Shown piece by piece: positions 40,001 to 46,000 of a DNA stretch of 64,000 nt. Where the stretch lies: positions 29,790,501 to 29,854,500 of the forward strand of contig CATNEN010000038.1 in NCBI GenBank assembly GCA_950097015.1, given 5' to 3'. The stretch is from Macrostomum hystrix (Eukaryota; Platyhelminthes; Macrostomidae). Numbering within the stretch: position 1 is the stretch's first letter; every line of letters begins with the position of its first letter. Under the pieces are notes generated by a model that was not told the DNA's origin, ran no database searches, and saw nothing but the letters and a program-made list of their open reading frames with translations. The translations under genes and the position numbers were made by a program.

Positions 40001-43000
40001 AAGAGCAACAAAGTGACTCGAAACTGTTTAAAAACTATCAGTTGCCGACTCATCGTTCTGAATATTTGTTTGCTAACTGCGCTGACAGCTCAAGTTGCCA
40101 TAGCAACCTGTCCAACAACTCGTAGCAATGTCGCATTTCACCAAGTAACTGAAGCCGATTGTATCAAACAGGACTATTATCGTTTAGTTTTGGGATCATG
40201 CAAACCCACGGCTTGCAGCCTCCATTGCGCCATGACGTCAAAGTGCAGAGCATTTACCCTACCAGATGGAGCCTGCCAATGCAAACTGTTCCTGTTCGAT
40301 AACTGCAGTGAAAAGCTGCAGTCTGTGGGCCATTGTACTGCACTGGTGACAGTGTATGTGAGATCTGTGCCAGGACAACTGGCAACTGGTAAACTGTGTC
40401 CGCCTGACAACGGCATCACCAATAATACGAGTAAAGGGATAAAATCACCCACTTTTAACTGAAATTATTTTAACTGAAGCTTCCTAACTGAGTTCTTACT
40501 AAAGAATCTTATATTGAGAGCGTCAAACCGTATAGAAGTGTGTATGATAACGGTATCAGATACTCGTATGTTTGCGAAAGTTTGACGATTCTGCCAGAAA
40601 TTGTGCACTTTGCCAATTGAAGACAGGAAGAAAAAAATTAATAAAAGTTTACTCACTTTCTCCTTCTCCAATGAGAACAGGCTAAGCCACAGTCTCAGGT
40701 AGTCTTTGTAGGTAATCTTCCTGGCGCTGCCCAATGGGCCATCGTTTGGGCCGTCTGAATTTGAAACGTAAGCCGCAACGGAGCTGCCTTCGGTGTCCGT
40801 TTGATAGACCGGATGCTCGTGTGAGCACGTGCGCACCAGGCTCTGGTAGACTGTTGGGAAGACAATTAGGGAACATTGATAATTTGACAGAGCAAGGCAG
40901 AGGGAGTAGAATGGGAAAGGATTAAAGTAGAATGGGGGAGAGGGGAGTAGAATGGGGAAGATGAGAGTAGAATTGGGAAGACGGGAGTAGAATGGGAAGA
41001 CGGGAGTAGAATGGGAAGATGGGAGTAGAATGGGGAAGACGAGAGTAGAATTGGGAAGACGGGAGTAGAATGGGAAGACGGGAGTAGAATGGGAAGACGG
41101 GAGTAGAATGGGAAGATGGGAGTAGAATGGGGAAGACGGGAGTAGAATGGGAAGACGGGAGTAGAATGGGAAGATGAGAGTAGAATTGGGAAGACGGGAG
41201 TAGAATGGGAAGACGGGAGTAGAATGGGAAGATGGGAGTAGAATGGGGAAGATGAGAGTAGAATTGGGAAGACGGGAGTAGAGTGGGAAGATGGGAGTAG
41301 AATTGGGAAGATGAGAGTAGAATGGGGAAGATGAGAGTAGAATGGGGAAGATGAGAGTAGAATTGGGAAGACGGGAGTAGAGTGGGAAGATGGGAGTAGA
41401 ATTGGGAAGATGAGAGTAGAATGGGGAAGATGAGAGTAGAATGGGGAAGATGAGAGTAGAATTGGGAAGATGGGAGTAGAGTGGGAAGATGGGAGTAGAG
41501 TGGGAAGACGGGAGTAGAGTGGGAAGATGGGAGTAGAATTGGGAAGATGAGAGTAGGATGGGAAAGATTTGAGTAGGATGGGGAAGATAAGAGTAAATGG
41601 GGAAAATGGGAGCGCTGTAATAGTGATGAGTGGGATTGTTCAGGAAAGGTATTTTGCACAATTCATGTCAGATTTAGCCAGAAATGTCACTAACCAACTT
41701 GAGCGGCAAAAGTTTTGGCCACACCGGGCTGCCGGGACCGCAGCCGGTGCAGGGTGTGAGCCACGGCTCTTAGTCCAACCCGGCCCATGGCCTCGGACAC
41801 TCGAGGATACATGTGACACACTGTGACAGACAGTCTGGCCAATAGTGACAGAAACACGCCAGTCAAATCGTCCAAATGTAAAGCCAGGTTAGACAAAGAC
41901 TCTACAAAGCTTGGCAGATTTGACAGACGTTCGTCAAGGCTGTCACTCTCGGCTGTGAACAGATCCTCGGCGCGTTGAACCACCTCAGCGTAGACTTGGC
42001 GCATGTCTGGCGGGCTTAGCAACCGTTTGGCAGCCTCGGCAAAGTAGCCGAATCCGCGCACAGCCACCGAGACAGTCTTCCAATTGGAGCCTTCTGAGCT
42101 TAGTATCTGACGAAATTGTTGCAGAAAGAATAGAAACAATTGCTTCTGAGCTCCGGTTGGAATTTGGCCCTGGCCAGCAGTGGCCGAAGCCAGTGACGAT
42201 GAAATCGATTTGACGTAGGCGTCGAAGGCTAGCATGCCGACGTGCATTAGGTCTCTATTGCGGTGGATGCTCCAGTGGAAGAAAAGGTCGAATAGCCGCT
42301 ACAATGCGTTCAGTGCGTAGGAAAAATATTTTACATAAATTACCCTACTATGAGTAGCAATTAATCAACTAAGTGTTTAAAGCTAGTGAAAGGTTTAATA
42401 AAAAAGGTTACCAAAGCCATCTAGACCGAGACATGTTTCTTTGGCGAATGCAGAGTGCCAACAAAGAAATTTTTAATGGCTAAATCTTTACCTTTCTGCT
42501 CTTTGTTAGAAGTATGAATCAAATTGGTAAGTGTTTTTATAAGCTCTTTATAAGCAATTTTTGCCTATGAACTTACGGGGATTGTAGTAATTTGTAATTG
42601 TAGCGCACTGTTTAGAGCGTCGGACTCACGACTTAAAGGTCGAGAGTTCGATTCTTGACTCCCACTTTAGCAAGACACTTAACTCCTCATTGTTTCAGTT
42701 CACCCAGCTGTTAAATAGGTACCAACATTAGCTGGGCTAATTAGTGCTGGGTGTGGCGTCCCCCCCGAGCGAGTCCATGAATTAACCAAATTTACGGCTT
42801 TACGTAATCAAGTTTTGTTTTAACGTTACATTATTCGGAATTCGTTGGTCAGGGTGTTTAAAAACAAGTGCTAGCATTTTTTGTTACATCGTTAGCTTCT
42901 TACAATATTTGATTTATTTTGAAGCATTTAGCATTGAAATCAAATCTACAAACCTTGTAGTTTTCAGCCAGAAAATGTGCAAATTTGTTGCAATGATTGG

Positions 43001-46000
43001 CAAACAATAGCAGCGCCTGTTTCGGTGCTTCGTAGCGTTGAAAATTTTTGCCGCCAATCACCATAACAGCAGACTGGTACAGTTGCTTTAGATCCGGTTC
43101 TGCAAAACCAGCCAATACACGTTAGGGTTAAAAGTTCACTGAGATTGAACTTTAACAAAAAAATACAAACCTTCCAAAGTAAAGTGGCACAGGTAGCTAG
43201 ACAGGCACTCGAAAAGACTAGCAATCACAGTGAATTGTACCTTGGTGTGATCAGCCTTGGTCTAAAAACGTTTGGTTTAAAATACAAGCTTATCCTTGAT
43301 TCTCAAAGTCTAAAAGTATGAAATTATTTGATGCAATCAATGCTACCTTCTGTTGCAAAGATTTCACAGCGTGCCTTGAAAACTTTAGCGAATACTTCTG
43401 AAAAACCTCCGGATAGTATTTGCTAATAGTTCCGAGAGCGTGATGCAGTCCTTGGATTACTGAAATGTTGTGTTAGACATCTGTATGATCAACTACTCAC
43501 AGACAGCTACACATCTGTATGATCAACTACTCACAGACAGCTACACATCTGTATGATCAACTACTCACAGACAGCTACACATCTGTATGATCAACTACTC
43601 ACAGACAGCTACACATCTATATGATCAACTACTCACAGACAGCTACACATCTGTATGATCAACTACTCACAGACAGCTACACATCTATATGATCAACTAC
43701 TCACAGACAGCTACACATCTGTATGATCAACTACTCACAGACAGCTAAACATCTGTATGACCAACTACTCACAGACAGCTACACATCTGTATGATCAACT
43801 ACTCACAGACAGCTACACATCTGTATGATCAACTACTCACAGACAGCTACACATCTGTATGATCAACTACTCACAGACAGCTACACATCTATATGATCAA
43901 CTACTCACAGACAGCTACACATCTGTATGATCAACTACTCACAGACAGCTACACATCTATATGATCAACTACTCACAGACAGCTACACATCTGTATGATC
44001 AACTACTCACAGACAGCTAAACATCTGTATGATCAACTACTCACAGACAGCTAAACATCTGTATGATCAACTACTCACAGACAGCTAAACATCTGTATGA
44101 TCAACCACTCACAGACAGCTACACATCTGTATGATCAACTACTCACAGACAGCTACACATCTGTATGACCAACTACTCACAGACAGCTACACATCTGCAT
44201 GACCAACTACTCACAGACAGCTACACATCTGTATGATCAACTACTCACAGACAGCTACACATCTGTATGATCAACTACTCACAGACAGGTACACATCTGT
44301 ATGATCAACTACTCACAGACAGCTAAACATCTGCATGACCAACTACTCACAGACAGCTACACATCTGCATGACCAACTACTCACAGACAGCTACACATCT
44401 GTATGATCAACTACTCACAGACAGCTACACATCTGTATGACCAACTACTCACAGACAGCTACACATCTGCATGACCAACTACTCACAGACAGCTACACAT
44501 CTGTATGATCAACTACTCACAGACAGCTAAACATCTGTATGATCAACTACTCACAGACAGCTAAACATCTGCATGACCAAATACTCACAGACAGCTACAC
44601 ATCTGTATGACCAACTACTCACAGACAGCTAAACATCTGCATGACCAACTACTCACAGACAGCTAAACATCTGCATGACCAACTACTCACAGACAGCTAA
44701 ACATCTGCATGACCAACTACTCACAGACAGCTACACATCTGTATGATCAACTACTCACAGACAGCTAAACATCTGTATGATCAACTACTCACAGACAGCT
44801 ACACATCTGTATGATCAACTACTCACAGACAGCTACACATCTGTATGATCAACTACTCACAGACAGCTACACATCTGTATGATCAACTACTCACAGACAG
44901 CTACACATCTGCATGATCAACTACTCACAGACAGCTACACATCTGTATGATCAACTACTCACAGACAGCTACACATCTGTATGATCAACTACTCACAGAC
45001 AGCTACACATCTGTATGACCAACTACTCACAGACAGCTACACATCTGTATGATCAACTACTCACAGACAGCTACACATCTGTATGACCAACTACTCACAG
45101 ACAGCTACACATCTGTATGATCAACTACTCACAGACAGCTAAACATCTGTATGATCAACTACTCACAGACAGCTAAACATCTGCATGACCAAATACTCAC
45201 AGACAGCTACACATCTGTATGACCAACTACTCACAGACAGCTAAACATCTGCATGACCAACTACTCACAGACAGCTAAACATCTGCATGACCAACTACTC
45301 ACAGACAGCTAAACATCTGCATGACCAACTACTCACAGACAGCTACACATCTGTATGATCAACTACTCACAGACAGCTAAACATCTGTATGATCAACTAC
45401 TCACAGACAGCTACACATCTGTATGATCAACTACTCACAGACAGCTACACATCTGTATGATCAACTACTCACAGACAGCTACACATCTGTATGATCAACT
45501 ACTCACAGACAGCTACACATCTGCATGATCAACTACTCACAGACAGCTACACATCTGTATGATCAACTACTCACAGACAGCTACACATCTGTATGATCAA
45601 CTACTCACAGACAGCTACACATCTGTATGATCAACTACTCACAGACAGCTACACATCTGTATGATCAACTACTCACAGACAGCTACACATCTGTATGATC
45701 AACTACTCACAGACAGCTACACATCTGTATGATCAACTACTCACAGACAGCTACACATCTGTATGATCAACTACTCACAGACAGCTAAACATCTGTATGA
45801 TCAACTACTCACAGACAGCTAAACATCTGCATGACCAAATACTCACAGACAGCTACACATCTGTATGACCAACTACTCACAGACAGCTAAACATCTGCAT
45901 GACCAACTACTCACAGACAGCTACACATCTGCATGATCAACTACTCAATAAATCAATGACACCTGCACACATATACTTATTTCAATCCAATCTAGCTACC

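Noticed and set aside
40465-41661. Pro/Ser-rich 398-residue frame
   Set aside because: The part from 40657 to 40850 is PRKDC exon 9; the remainder is the intronic minisatellite read through.
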